A DNA stretch of 29,686 nt from JBLMXQ01 sp050257855 (GTDB lineage: Bacteria; Acidobacteriota; Vicinamibacteria; Vicinamibacterales; CAVVIG01): NCBI GenBank assembly GCA_050257855.1, contig JBLMXQ010000097.1, positions 1 through 29,686 on the forward strand. Direction: 5' to 3'. Within the stretch, counting starts at the first letter, position 1, and each line of letters opens with the position of its first letter. A program made the position numbers and the translations under genes. Positions 8,299 to 17,135 of the stretch are shown here, in pieces. The notes beneath the pieces are model-generated. The model was not told the origin of the DNA. It was given only the letters and a program-made list of their open reading frames with translations, and searched no databases.

Positions 8299-8372
8299 GG
8301 GGGATTGTGCCGGCCGGCTCAACGCGAGCCTGCCGGCGCAGATGACCCGGACATTCACGCGGAGGGACAGAC

Positions 8373-8921
8373 ATGACCTATTACGGTGGCAGGGAACTGG
8401 CGGCAGGCTTTCGGACCGTACGCAAGAACACGCTCCAGATCGCCGAGGAGATTCCGGAGGACAAGTACGACTTCTGCGCCTCGCCCGACACGCGGCCCGT
8501 CGGCAAGATCCTGACGCACATCGCGTTGTCGCCGTCATTTCAGCTGCACGTCCACCAGAACCGGATCGACAGCCTGATGAAGGTGAACTTCCCGGAGCTG
8601 ATGCAGAAGTTCTCCGCGGAGGAGGCGAAGCCCCGCACGAAGCAGGAGATCATCGACCTGCTCAGGAGCGAGGGCCAGAGCTACGCATCGTACCTCGAAG
8701 GGCTCGACGAGGCGTTCCTCGCCGAGCGCGTCGCCATGCCGCCCGGCGCGGAGCCTTCGTCCAAGAGCCGCTTCGAGATGCTGATGTCGCCGAAGGAGCA
8801 CGAGATGCACCATCGCGGCCAGCTGATGCTGATCGAGCGGATGATCGGGCTGGTTCCTCATTTGACGCGGCAGTACCAGGAGCGCATGGCACAAGCGCAG
8901 GCTGCGGCCGCCCGGACGTAG
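8373..8921 (+). CDS. DinB family protein
   Basis: A 182-residue protein of the DinB/YfiT-like four-helix-bundle superfamily. It starts with the typical 'RTVRKNTLQIAEEIPEDKYDF' helix and turn, and carries three candidate metal-binding histidines: one in 'KILTHIALS' (about residue 49) and two in 'KEHEMHHRGQLMLIER' near the C-terminus. These form the usual divalent-metal site. Members act as thiol-S-transferases (for example with bacillithiol or mycothiol) or metal-dependent hydrolases; most, like this one, are unassigned. It is cytoplasmic. A GGAGG ribosome-binding site (8361-8365) lies 7 nt before the ATG. The DUF2461 gene follows after 9 bp, so the two are probably an operon. Confidence 0.85.
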   Translation: MTYYGGRELAAGFRTVRKNTLQIAEEIPEDKYDFCASPDTRPVGKILTHIALSPSFQLHVHQNRIDSLMKVNFPELMQKFSAEEAKPRTKQEIIDLLRSEGQSYASYLEGLDEAFLAERVAMPPGAEPSSKSRFEMLMSPKEHEMHHRGQLMLIERMIGLVPHLTRQYQERMAQAQAAAART

Positions 8922-8930
8922 AGCGAGTCG

Positions 8931-9671
8931 ATGGCGCAGCCCTTCACCCGCTTCTCGCCGAAGGCGCTGACCTTCCTCCGGGCGCTGAAGCGGAACAACG
9001 ATCGCGAGTGGTTTCGCGCGCGCAAGGATCAGTACGAGCTGCTCCTGCGCGCGCCGATGATCGCGCTGATCGAGCGGCTGGCGGCCGACTTCCGGGAGTT
9101 CGCCCCGGAGCTGGTCGCCAGCCCGAAGACGTCGCTGTACCGCATCTACCGGGACACGCGGTTCTCGGAGAACAAGGATCCGCTCAAGACGCACGTCGCC
9201 GCCGTGTTCCCCTGCCGCGGGCTCGCGAAGAACCAGGGCGCGGGGCTGTACGTGCACGTCGCGCCGGACGAGGTCTGGGTGGGCGGCGGCATGTACGCGC
9301 CCGACACGACCGCGCTCGTCGCCGTCCGCGAGCACATCGCCGCGAACCTCCGGCGGTTCCGCGCGATCGTCGAAGCGCCCGCGTTCAAGCGGACAGGTGG
9401 GCTGCACGGCGAGCGCCTGCAGCGCGTGCCGCGCGGCTTCTCGAAGGATCACGAGGCCGCGGAGTACCTGAAGTACCGGCAGTTCCTCGCCGGGGGCGAG
9501 TTTCCGCCCACTTTCGCCACGAACCCGCGCTTCTATCACGGGGTCGTCGGCGTCTTCCGCCGCATCGCGCCGCTGATTCGCTTCCTGAACGAGCCGTTGC
9601 TGAGCCCGGAGACCACGAGCGCCCGCCGGCAGGGGTCGCTCGCGCTCGAGGAGTCATCCGAGACCTGGTAA
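8931..9671 (+). CDS. DUF2461 (TIGR02453) family protein
   Basis: A 246-residue soluble protein with the conserved DUF2461 features. It opens with 'FSPKALTFLRALKRNNDREWF', continues with 'LYRIYRDTRFSENKDPLKTH' at about residues 68-87, then 'GLYVHVAPDEVWVGGGMYAP' at about 105-124. It ends in a basic helical region with 'RGFSKDHEAAEYLKYRQF'. Length agrees with the family. Its function is unknown. It starts 9 bp after the DinB gene stop codon and is probably cotranscribed with it. The last 20 or so residues after 'RFLNEPLL' are not part of the conserved domain and look like read-through of low-complexity sequence. Confidence 0.85.
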   Translation: MAQPFTRFSPKALTFLRALKRNNDREWFRARKDQYELLLRAPMIALIERLAADFREFAPELVASPKTSLYRIYRDTRFSENKDPLKTHVAAVFPCRGLAKNQGAGLYVHVAPDEVWVGGGMYAPDTTALVAVREHIAANLRRFRAIVEAPAFKRTGGLHGERLQRVPRGFSKDHEAAEYLKYRQFLAGGEFPPTFATNPRFYHGVVGVFRRIAPLIRFLNEPLLSPETTSARRQGSLALEESSETW

Positions 9672-9695
9672 CGCGGGAGCTCGAGGGCGCGGGCG

Positions 9696-10994
9696 TCAAG
9701 GGTTCCGGCGTGCATAGGCGAGGAACAACACCGCGCCGGCCGCGAGCGCCGCCGCACCGCCGACGAGCTGGTCGCGCGTGGCGCCGGCCACGACCGCAAT
9801 CGAAACGGCAATGGCGATCATCGGGATCACCGGGCCGAGCGGCGCGACGAAGGTCGCCGGCGGCACCGACCCCGCCAGGGCGTGCGCGCGCAGCCGCAGG
9901 GTGGCGGCGCTGACGCCGGTGTAGGTGACCAGCCGCGCCAGCGCGCTGACCACCGCGAGCCGCGCGAACGATCCCGACAGCGCCAGCGCCAGCGCGACCG
10001 CCGACGTGAAGAGAATCGCCGCCGCCGGCGTGCGGTAGCGCGCGTGGATGCGCCCGAAGATCGCCGGGAGCTCGCCGTGCTCGGCGAGCGCGAACAGCAT
10101 CCGCGATCCGCTGAGCACCTGTCCGGCGGTGTTGCCGGTCATCGACAGCACGGATCCGATCCCGATCATCAGCGCGCCGCCGGCGCCGAGCAGCGTGGCG
10201 GCGGCGTCGGCGATCGGCGTGCCGTGGCTCGCGAGATCCGGGAGCACGCCCTGTGCGGCCACCTGCGCCGCCGTCATCACGACGGTCACCGTCACGATCG
10301 TGGCGACCAGCGCGAACGGCACGTCCCGGCGGGGATCGACCGCTTCGCCGGCCGGCACCGGCACGACGTCGTAGCCGCCGTACACGAAGATCAGGAGCAG
10401 CGCGGCGGTGGACGCCTGATTCAGGCTGACGGGGCCGGCCGGCATCAGCGTGGTCGCGTCCATCCACCACAGGCCCGCGACGATGAAGATCGCCAGCGGC
10501 ACGAGCTTGCCGATCGTCAGCACGTTGACGAGCCAGGCGCTCTGGCGGATGCCGCTGACGTTCACCCACGCGAGCGCGGCGGTGATCGTCGACAGGAGGA
10601 GCGCCCGCGGCCAGCCGGCGGTCGCGAGCGGCCAGTAGTAGCCGAGCGCGAGCGCGATGCCGGCCATGATGCTCGCCTGGCTCGCCGCGCGCGTGAACCA
10701 CTGCATCCAGCCGACCTCGAACGCGACGAAGCGGCCGAACGCGGCGCGCGTATACAGATACGGGCCGCCGGTCGCGTCGAAGCGGCTGCCCGCTTCAGCG
10801 AAGCAGAGCGCCACCGTCAACGACGCGAGCCCCATCAGCACGAACCCGATCGCGCTCCAGCCGCCAATCTGCGCCGCCACCTGGGACGGCATCAGGAAGA
10901 TGGCGCCGCCGATCACCTGGTTGACGCCGATGGCCGTCAAATCCCAGCGGCCGAGCGCGCGCCGGAGCGCCGGCGTCCTGACCGACTCGATCAT
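9696..10994 (-). CDS. APC-superfamily amino acid permease (second paralogue)
   Basis: A 432-residue inner-membrane transporter with about twelve hydrophobic segments. It opens with 'RALGRWDLTAIGVNQVIGGA' and 'IFLMPSQVAAQIGG', the substrate-binding unwound helix 1 of APC proteins, and 'FAEAGSRFDATGGPYLYTRAAFG' is the helix 2-3 signature. It differs clearly from the permease at 4001-5401, so it is not a recent duplicate. In-frame ATGs also occur at 11006 and 11030, but ATG 10994 is chosen: TATGAT ends exactly 7 nt before it, and the longer versions would overlap the promoter and start of the divergent Rieske gene. The substrate is unknown, probably an amino acid. It converges on DUF2461, with 24 bp between the stop codons and no clear terminator hairpin. 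Confidence 0.85.
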   Translation of the reverse strand: MIESVRTPALRRALGRWDLTAIGVNQVIGGAIFLMPSQVAAQIGGWSAIGFVLMGLASLTVALCFAEAGSRFDATGGPYLYTRAAFGRFVAFEVGWMQWFTRAASQASIMAGIALALGYYWPLATAGWPRALLLSTITAALAWVNVSGIRQSAWLVNVLTIGKLVPLAIFIVAGLWWMDATTLMPAGPVSLNQASTAALLLIFVYGGYDVVPVPAGEAVDPRRDVPFALVATIVTVTVVMTAAQVAAQGVLPDLASHGTPIADAAATLLGAGGALMIGIGSVLSMTGNTAGQVLSGSRMLFALAEHGELPAIFGRIHARYRTPAAAILFTSAVALALALSGSFARLAVVSALARLVTYTGVSAATLRLRAHALAGSVPPATFVAPLGPVIPMIAIAVSIAVVAGATRDQLVGGAAALAAGAVLFLAYARRNP

Positions 10995-11006
10995 GCGCGG
11001 TATCAT
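10978..11006 (+). promoter_or_regulatory. Possible promoter of the Rieske oxygenase gene
   Basis: CTGACC (10978-10983) and TATCAT (11001-11006) are separated by 17 bp on the plus strand, a standard spacing. The predicted transcript would start around 11013, about 10 nt before the ATG at 11023, with no good Shine-Dalgarno sequence. The two divergent genes have only 28 bp between their starts, so their promoters must overlap. Confidence 0.35.
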
Positions 11007-11007
11007 A
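10995..11007 (-). promoter_or_regulatory. TATGAT -10 box 7 nt before ATG (likely leaderless)
   Basis: On the minus strand TATGAT (11007-11002) is followed by 7 nt (ACCGCGC) and the ATG at 10994. There is no room for a ribosome-binding site if transcription starts 6-8 nt after the hexamer, so the mRNA would begin at or near the start codon. The same A/T patch may be the -10 of the divergent Rieske gene. Confidence 0.5.
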
Positions 11008-11022
11008 GGGCCGCGCGCTGCC

Positions 11023-12105
11023 ATGCACACGACGCTGCCGCGATATTTCTTCGCCGACCCGGAGTTCTTCAGGCGCGAGCTCGAACGGTTCTACCTCCGC
11101 CGGTGGATCTGCGTCGGCCGCGATGGCGAGATTCAGGGCCCCGGCGACTACGTCACGCGCACCGTCGGCGACGAGAGCGTGATCATCACGCGCGACGGCG
11201 CCGGCACGGTCCGCGCGCTGTTCAACGTCTGCCGGCATCGCGGCACGCGGCTCTGCGCCGACGCGGGCGGTCATTTCGCCGATCGCATCCAGTGTCCGTA
11301 CCACGCGTGGACCTACGGGCTCGATGGCCGGCTGCTCGGCGCGCCGCACATGCCGCCCGACTTCAACCGCGCCGACTACCCGCTCCGGCAGGCCGGATGC
11401 GAGCTGTGGGACGGGCACGTGTTCGTGCACCTCGGCGCCGACGCCGCCGCGGGCCCGAAGCTCGCCGACCAGCTCGGCGAGCTGCCCGACCGGTTTGCGC
11501 CATGGCGGATGGGTGACCTCCGGCTCGGCCGCCGGATCGTCTACGACGTGAAGGCCAACTGGAAGCTCGTCGTCCTCAACTTCAACGAGTGCCTGCACTG
11601 TCCGACGCTGCACCCGGCGCTCAACCGGCTGCATCACTACCTCGGCGCGGACAACGCCGCGCCGACGGCATGCTATTGCGGCGGGGCGATGGGCTTCCGG
11701 GACGGCGTCGAGACGATGAGCATGGACGGGAAGCGGCGGCGCGCGTACCTGCCGGGACTGAGCGACGCGCAGCGCCGGCAGGTCGTCTACTACAGCATCT
11801 ACCCCAACCTGCTCCTGAGCCTGCACCCGGACTACGTGATGACCCACACCCTCTGGCCGCGCGCGCACGACCGGACCGAGGTCGTGTGCGAGTGGCACTT
11901 CCAGCCCGACGAGATGGCGAAGCCGGACTTCCATGCCGACGATGCGATCGAGTTCTGGGACCTGACGAACCGCGAGGACTGGTGGATTTCGGAGCAGTCT
12001 CAGGCCGGCATCAGCTCGCGGGCGTACGAGCCGGGACCGTACTCGGATCGAGAGGCGCTGCTGTGGGCGTTCGACGAGGTCGTCAGGCGCGCGGCCGAGG
12101 AGTAG
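11023..12105 (+). CDS. Rieske non-heme iron oxygenase, alpha subunit type
   Basis: A 360-residue cytoplasmic oxygenase. The N-terminal Rieske [2Fe-2S] domain shows Cys70 and His72 in 'NVCRHRGTRLC' and Cys91 and His94 in 'QCPYHAWTYG'. The C-terminal catalytic domain carries the mononuclear iron motif 'NFNECLHCPTLHPALN' with His192 and His197; Glu189 stands where the bridging Asp of naphthalene dioxygenase is, a common variant in this branch. Such enzymes hydroxylate or N- or O-demethylate aromatic or quaternary-ammonium compounds with electrons from a separate reductase, and no reductase gene is adjacent. The frame is open upstream to 10657, but the ATG at 11023 gives the normal N-terminus ('LPRYFFADPEFFRREL'). 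It converges on the nitrilase-like gene with 18 bp between. Confidence 0.87.
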   Translation: MHTTLPRYFFADPEFFRRELERFYLRRWICVGRDGEIQGPGDYVTRTVGDESVIITRDGAGTVRALFNVCRHRGTRLCADAGGHFADRIQCPYHAWTYGLDGRLLGAPHMPPDFNRADYPLRQAGCELWDGHVFVHLGADAAAGPKLADQLGELPDRFAPWRMGDLRLGRRIVYDVKANWKLVVLNFNECLHCPTLHPALNRLHHYLGADNAAPTACYCGGAMGFRDGVETMSMDGKRRRAYLPGLSDAQRRQVVYYSIYPNLLLSLHPDYVMTHTLWPRAHDRTEVVCEWHFQPDEMAKPDFHADDAIEFWDLTNREDWWISEQSQAGISSRAYEPGPYSDREALLWAFDEVVRRAAEE

Positions 12106-12123
12106 CGGCTGTTCCGTGAAGGT

Positions 12124-12945
12124 TCACCGGGCCAGCCACGCCGCATACAGCTCCGGCCGGCGGTGCCGCAGGAACAGCTGGCGCGCGTGTGACCCGGCAT
12201 TGCGCGAGAGATCGACGTCTGCCGCCAGGATCTCGTCGGTCCCCTGCCCGGCGCGCGCGATCACGACCCCCTCAGGCGTACAGACGAACGACTCGCCGGC
12301 GAACGTCAACTGGTCTTCCCTGCCGACGCGGTTGCAGAGCGCGACGGCGTAGCCGTTCTGGAACGCGGCGACGCGCATCTCCCCCTCGTACAGGCCTTCG
12401 GGCCACTCGCCCACCGCACCGGCCTGCGGAACGACGACGAGGTCGGCGCCATTCAGGGCGAGCGCGCGCATGTACTCGGGATAGTGGCGGTCGTAGCAGA
12501 TGCACACGCCGACCCTGCCCGCGCGCGTGTTGTACACCGGCGCGCCCGTGTCGCCCGGCGTGTAGTAGCCCTGCTCGTGGAAGCAGGCGTAGTCGGTGAT
12601 GTGCACCATGCGCGTGCGGCCGAGGAGCGTCCCGTCGGCATCGATGACCGGCGAGCAGTCGAAGGTGCGGTCGCCGTCGCGTTCGAACAGATTCAGCACG
12701 ACGGAGACACCGAGCGCGCGCGCCTTCGCCGCGAACGCGTCGGTGAGCGGTCCGGGCACCGGCTCGGCGAGCGCGCGGGTGCCTGGACCGGCCCGATGCT
12801 GGGGATAGAACGGCTCGAAGGCGAGCTCGGCGAACGCGACGAGCTCGGCGCCGCCGCGCGCCGCGGCCTCGAATGCGCGAAGTCCGCGAGCGACGTTGTC
12901 GGCCTTGTCCTGTGTCGCGTGCTGCTGCACGAGAGCTATTCGCAT
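12124..12945 (-). CDS. Nitrilase-superfamily (carbon-nitrogen hydrolase) protein lacking the catalytic lysine
   Basis: A 273-residue protein aligned by eye with N-carbamoyl-amino-acid and N-carbamoylputrescine amidases and beta-ureidopropionase. Of the Glu-Lys-Cys triad, Glu40 ('AFAELAFEPF') and Cys150 ('VGVCICYDRHYPEY') are present. The position of the catalytic Lys, which in beta-ureidopropionase is in 'GKTRKNHI', is Met113 here ('GRTRMVHI', codon ATG at 12609-12607). The protein contains only two lysines, Lys14 and Lys74, neither near the site. Arg110 and Arg112 are close by. It may be a subfamily with altered chemistry or a non-catalytic homologue. Start: ATG 12945, with TACTAT ending 7 nt upstream. 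No signal peptide is seen. It is divergent from pruA across 51 bp. Confidence 0.85.
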   Translation of the reverse strand: MRIALVQQHATQDKADNVARGLRAFEAAARGGAELVAFAELAFEPFYPQHRAGPGTRALAEPVPGPLTDAFAAKARALGVSVVLNLFERDGDRTFDCSPVIDADGTLLGRTRMVHITDYACFHEQGYYTPGDTGAPVYNTRAGRVGVCICYDRHYPEYMRALALNGADLVVVPQAGAVGEWPEGLYEGEMRVAAFQNGYAVALCNRVGREDQLTFAGESFVCTPEGVVIARAGQGTDEILAADVDLSRNAGSHARQLFLRHRRPELYAAWLAR

Positions 12946-12958
12946 GCGAACAATAGTA
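12946..12958 (-). promoter_or_regulatory. TACTAT -10 box 7 nt before ATG (likely leaderless)
   Basis: On the minus strand TACTAT (12958-12953) is followed by 7 nt (TGTTCGC) and the ATG at 12945 of the nitrilase-superfamily gene. No Shine-Dalgarno motif is present. The 51-bp intergenic region also holds TATCCT at 12978-12983 on the plus strand, a possible -10 for pruA, which by contrast has a ribosome-binding site. Confidence 0.5.
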
Positions 12959-12996
12959 AACTGAAGGGTCGTTCCGCTATCCTGCGAGGTTCACTT

Positions 12997-14620
<1,624 letters not shown>

Positions 14621-14637
<17 letters not shown>

Positions 14638-15826
14638 TCATCGCGGTCTTCCGCGGCGGATTGAAGAACGGAGTCCTGACGACCGTCGCCGGGACGCGGT
14701 GGCGGACCGCGTCGACCGTCACCTCGCATTCGACCGACGTGCCGGCCGCGAAGTGCGGGGCGGCGATCGTGGCGAGCGCGATCAGCTTCTTCAACACGGG
14801 CGACCACGCGGTGGTGGTCGCCCGCCCCACCTGCCGCCCTCCGTTGAACACCGGCACCGCGGCGCGTGAGGCGGCCGGATCCACCTGCGGCGGGAGGCCG
14901 ACCGACTCGTAGAGCTTCTCGACCGAGGGCCAGTCGATCTCGAGCCCGACGATCTGGCGGGCCGGCCCGCGGCGGCGCTCGTCGGCCAGCGCCGCGCGTC
15001 CGACGAACGGCCCGCCGTCGAGCTGGACGAGGCGCCCGAGGCCCATCTCGTACGGCGAGTACTTCTGCGATTCGATCAGCGCCTTCCTGCTGCCGTGGAA
15101 GTCGATGTCGATGAGGAGCAGTCCGGCCTCCACGCGCGCGACGTCGAGCGCGAGCATGCCGGCCGGGCGGATGTCGAACGGCCGGCCGCCCGCCATCAGC
15201 GCATCCCAGACTTCGACGGCGCGATCCCACGGCATCCAGATCTCGTAGCCGAGATCGCCGGTGTAGCCGGTCCGCGAGATGTCGACCGGCACGCCGGCAA
15301 TCGCGCCGCTCGTCATGCGGAAGTACTTCAGGCCGCGGATGTCGGCGTCGGCGACGGCGTCGAGGAGGCGGCCGGAGGTCGGCCCCTGCAGCGCGAGCGC
15401 GGCCACCTGCCCGGAGACGTCCTCGATCGCGACGTCGAGGCCGGCCGCGTTCTGCGTGAACCAGCGCAGGCTCGGGTCCGCGGCAGTCCAGCGGAACGCC
15501 GTCTCGTCCAGCCGCGTCACGGTGCCGTCGTCGATCGTCTTGCCGCGCTCGTCGCACCACGGCGTGTAGTACACCTGACCGACCGCCAGCTTCGTCGCGT
15601 CGCGAGCGATCACGCGGTCAACGAGCTTCTCGGCGTCGCGGCCGCTGACGATGTACTTGAAGAGCGGCGACACGTCGATGAGCGCGGCGGCGTTCCGGAT
15701 GGCGTTGTATTCGTGCTCGTGATGGGTTTCGTAGGCGCTGACCGCGAAGTATCCCGACCACTCCCGGAAATTGAGGCTCTCGCAGAGCGGGAGCGTGCGC
15801 TCGTGGACGGCGGTCCCGATCGGCAT
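14621..15826 (-). CDS. GcvT-like aminomethyltransferase family protein
   Basis: A 401-residue cytoplasmic protein of the GcvT/DmdA folate-binding superfamily. It has 'LNFREWSGYFAVSAYETHHEHEY', the T-protein-like entry 'NAAALIDVSPLFKYIVSGRDAE', 'KTIDDGTVTRLDETAFRW' with the conserved acidic pair, 'DISRTGYTGDLGYEIWMPWD' with the conserved folate-proximal motif, and the C-terminal barrel 'PVFNGGRQVGRATTTAWSPVLKK'. It probably transfers a one-carbon group from a methylated or aminomethylated substrate to tetrahydrofolate. It is longer than classical GcvT and no gcvH or gcvP is nearby, so it is likely a relative rather than the glycine cleavage T protein. ATG 15826 is chosen over the in-frame ATG 15850 because TATAAT ends 7 nt before it and the shorter N-terminus fits the family. 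Confidence 0.85.
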
Positions 15827-15848
15827 GAGGCGTATTATATGCGGCGTC
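15827..15848. promoter_or_regulatory. 22-bp divergent promoter: TATAAT at N7 from GcvT-like ATG; overlapping plus-strand -10
   Basis: The whole region between the two divergent starts is 22 bp. On the minus strand a consensus TATAAT (15839-15834) is followed by 7 nt (ACGCCTC) and ATG 15826. On the plus strand TATTAT (15833-15838) lies 10 nt, and the less good TATATG (15836-15841) 7 nt, before ATG 15849. No ribosome-binding site fits in either direction, so both genes may be expressed from leaderless or nearly leaderless transcripts driven by one A/T core. Confidence 0.5.
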
Positions 15849-17135
15849 ATGAAGCACCTCATTGCGTGCGCGGCCGCCGTCCTGGCGGCCGCGGCCCCGC
15901 TCCCGGCACAGGCGCCTTCTCCGGTCGTGGCCATCCGCGCGGCGCACCTCATCGACGGGCGCGGCGGCCGGCCCGTGTCGCCGGCGGTCGTGCTCGTGTC
16001 CGGCGACCGCATCCAGGCCGTCGGCAGCGCCGTCGCCATTCCGCCGGGCGCCCGCGTGCTCGATCTGGGCGGCGCGACGCTGCTCCCCGGCCTGATCGAC
16101 CTGCACACGCACCTCACGAGCACCGGCGTCCACTGGGAAGACGAGCTGCTGAAGACCACGCCCGGGCAGGCGGCGCTCCACGGCGCGCAGAACGCGCGCA
16201 TCACGCTCCTGGCGGGTTTCACGACGTGCCGCGACATGGGTCCGACGTGGCCGTACGTCGACATCGACCTGCGGAAGGCGATCGACGAGGGCGTGGTGCC
16301 GGGGCCGCGGCTGATGGTCGCCGGCAACTACGTGTCCGCGACCGGAGGCGCCGGCGATGCGCGGCAGTTCTCGATCTACGTGGACGTGCCGATCGTCCAG
16401 AACCTGGCGGACGGCCCCGACGCGATCCGTCACGTCGTGCGCACGAACCTGAAGCAGGGGGCCGACTTCATCAAGATTCTCGCGACCGGCGCGATCCTGT
16501 CGAAGGGGATCCCGCCGGGCGCGCAGGAGTACTCGGAAGAGGAGATGCGCGTCGCCGTCGAAGAGGCGGCCCGCTGGGGCCGGTTCGTCGCGGCGCACGC
16601 GCACGGCACCGAGGGAATCAAGGCGGCCATCCGCGCGGGCGTGCGCACGATCGACCACGGCAGCATGATGGACGAGGAAGCGGTCGAGCTGATGCGGACG
16701 CATCACACGTACTTCGTGCCGACGCTGTACACGAGCGAAGCCATCAAGGTCACCGGGAACGTCCCGGAGTCCGAGAAGGAGCGCTCGCGTCAGATGACCG
16801 AGTGGAAGGACCGGTCGTTCCAGCTCGTGCTCAAGTCCGGGATCCCGATCGGCTTCGGCACGGATGCCGCGGTGGTGCCGCACGGCCAGAACGCGCGCGA
16901 GTTCGCCTATCGCGTGCGCCTCGGCCAGTCGCCGATGGACGCGATCGTCTCGGCGACGCGCACGGCCGCCGAGATCATGCAGTGGAGCGATCGCGTCGGC
17001 ACGGTCGAAGCCGGCAAGTTCGCCGACCTGATTGCGGTCAGGGCCGATCCGCTGCGGGACATCACGGAGCTCGAGCGCGTCGCGTGGGTCATGAAGGGCG
17101 GCGTCGTCTACAAGGACGAGATCGGCCAGCGATGA
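15849..17135 (+). CDS. Secreted metal-dependent amidohydrolase (imidazolonepropionase/prolidase-like)
   Basis: A 428-residue protein with a signal peptide (residues 1 to about 21, 'LIACAAAVLAAAAPLPAQA'), then an amidohydrolase TIM-barrel domain. The metal site is visible as HxH in 'GLIDLHTHLTSTG', the bridging lysine in 'FIKILATGAILSKG', histidines in 'VAAHAHGTEGIKAAIRAG' and 'TIDHGSMMDEE', and the catalytic Asp in 'IGFGTDAAVVPHG'. The composite beta-sandwich is formed by 'AAHLIDGRGGRPVSPAVVLV' and 'GKFADLIAV'. This subgroup includes Xaa-Pro and Xaa-Arg/Lys carboxypeptidase-like dipeptidases and imidazolonepropionase-like enzymes; the exported form suggests a peptidase role. Its stop codon overlaps the next gene's ATG (17132-17135). 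It heads a four-gene plus-strand run. Confidence 0.87.
   Translation: MKHLIACAAAVLAAAAPLPAQAPSPVVAIRAAHLIDGRGGRPVSPAVVLVSGDRIQAVGSAVAIPPGARVLDLGGATLLPGLIDLHTHLTSTGVHWEDELLKTTPGQAALHGAQNARITLLAGFTTCRDMGPTWPYVDIDLRKAIDEGVVPGPRLMVAGNYVSATGGAGDARQFSIYVDVPIVQNLADGPDAIRHVVRTNLKQGADFIKILATGAILSKGIPPGAQEYSEEEMRVAVEEAARWGRFVAAHAHGTEGIKAAIRAGVRTIDHGSMMDEEAVELMRTHHTYFVPTLYTSEAIKVTGNVPESEKERSRQMTEWKDRSFQLVLKSGIPIGFGTDAAVVPHGQNAREFAYRVRLGQSPMDAIVSATRTAAEIMQWSDRVGTVEAGKFADLIAVRADPLRDITELERVAWVMKGGVVYKDEIGQR

Noticed and set aside
8291..8325. Minus-strand promoter TTGAGC...TATACT for the AstE/AspA-type hydrolase gene
   Set aside because: The hexamers are 20 bp apart, outside the usual range, and the -35 match is weak. 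The box may still be a -10 element, so it is only mentioned under the plus-strand promoter.
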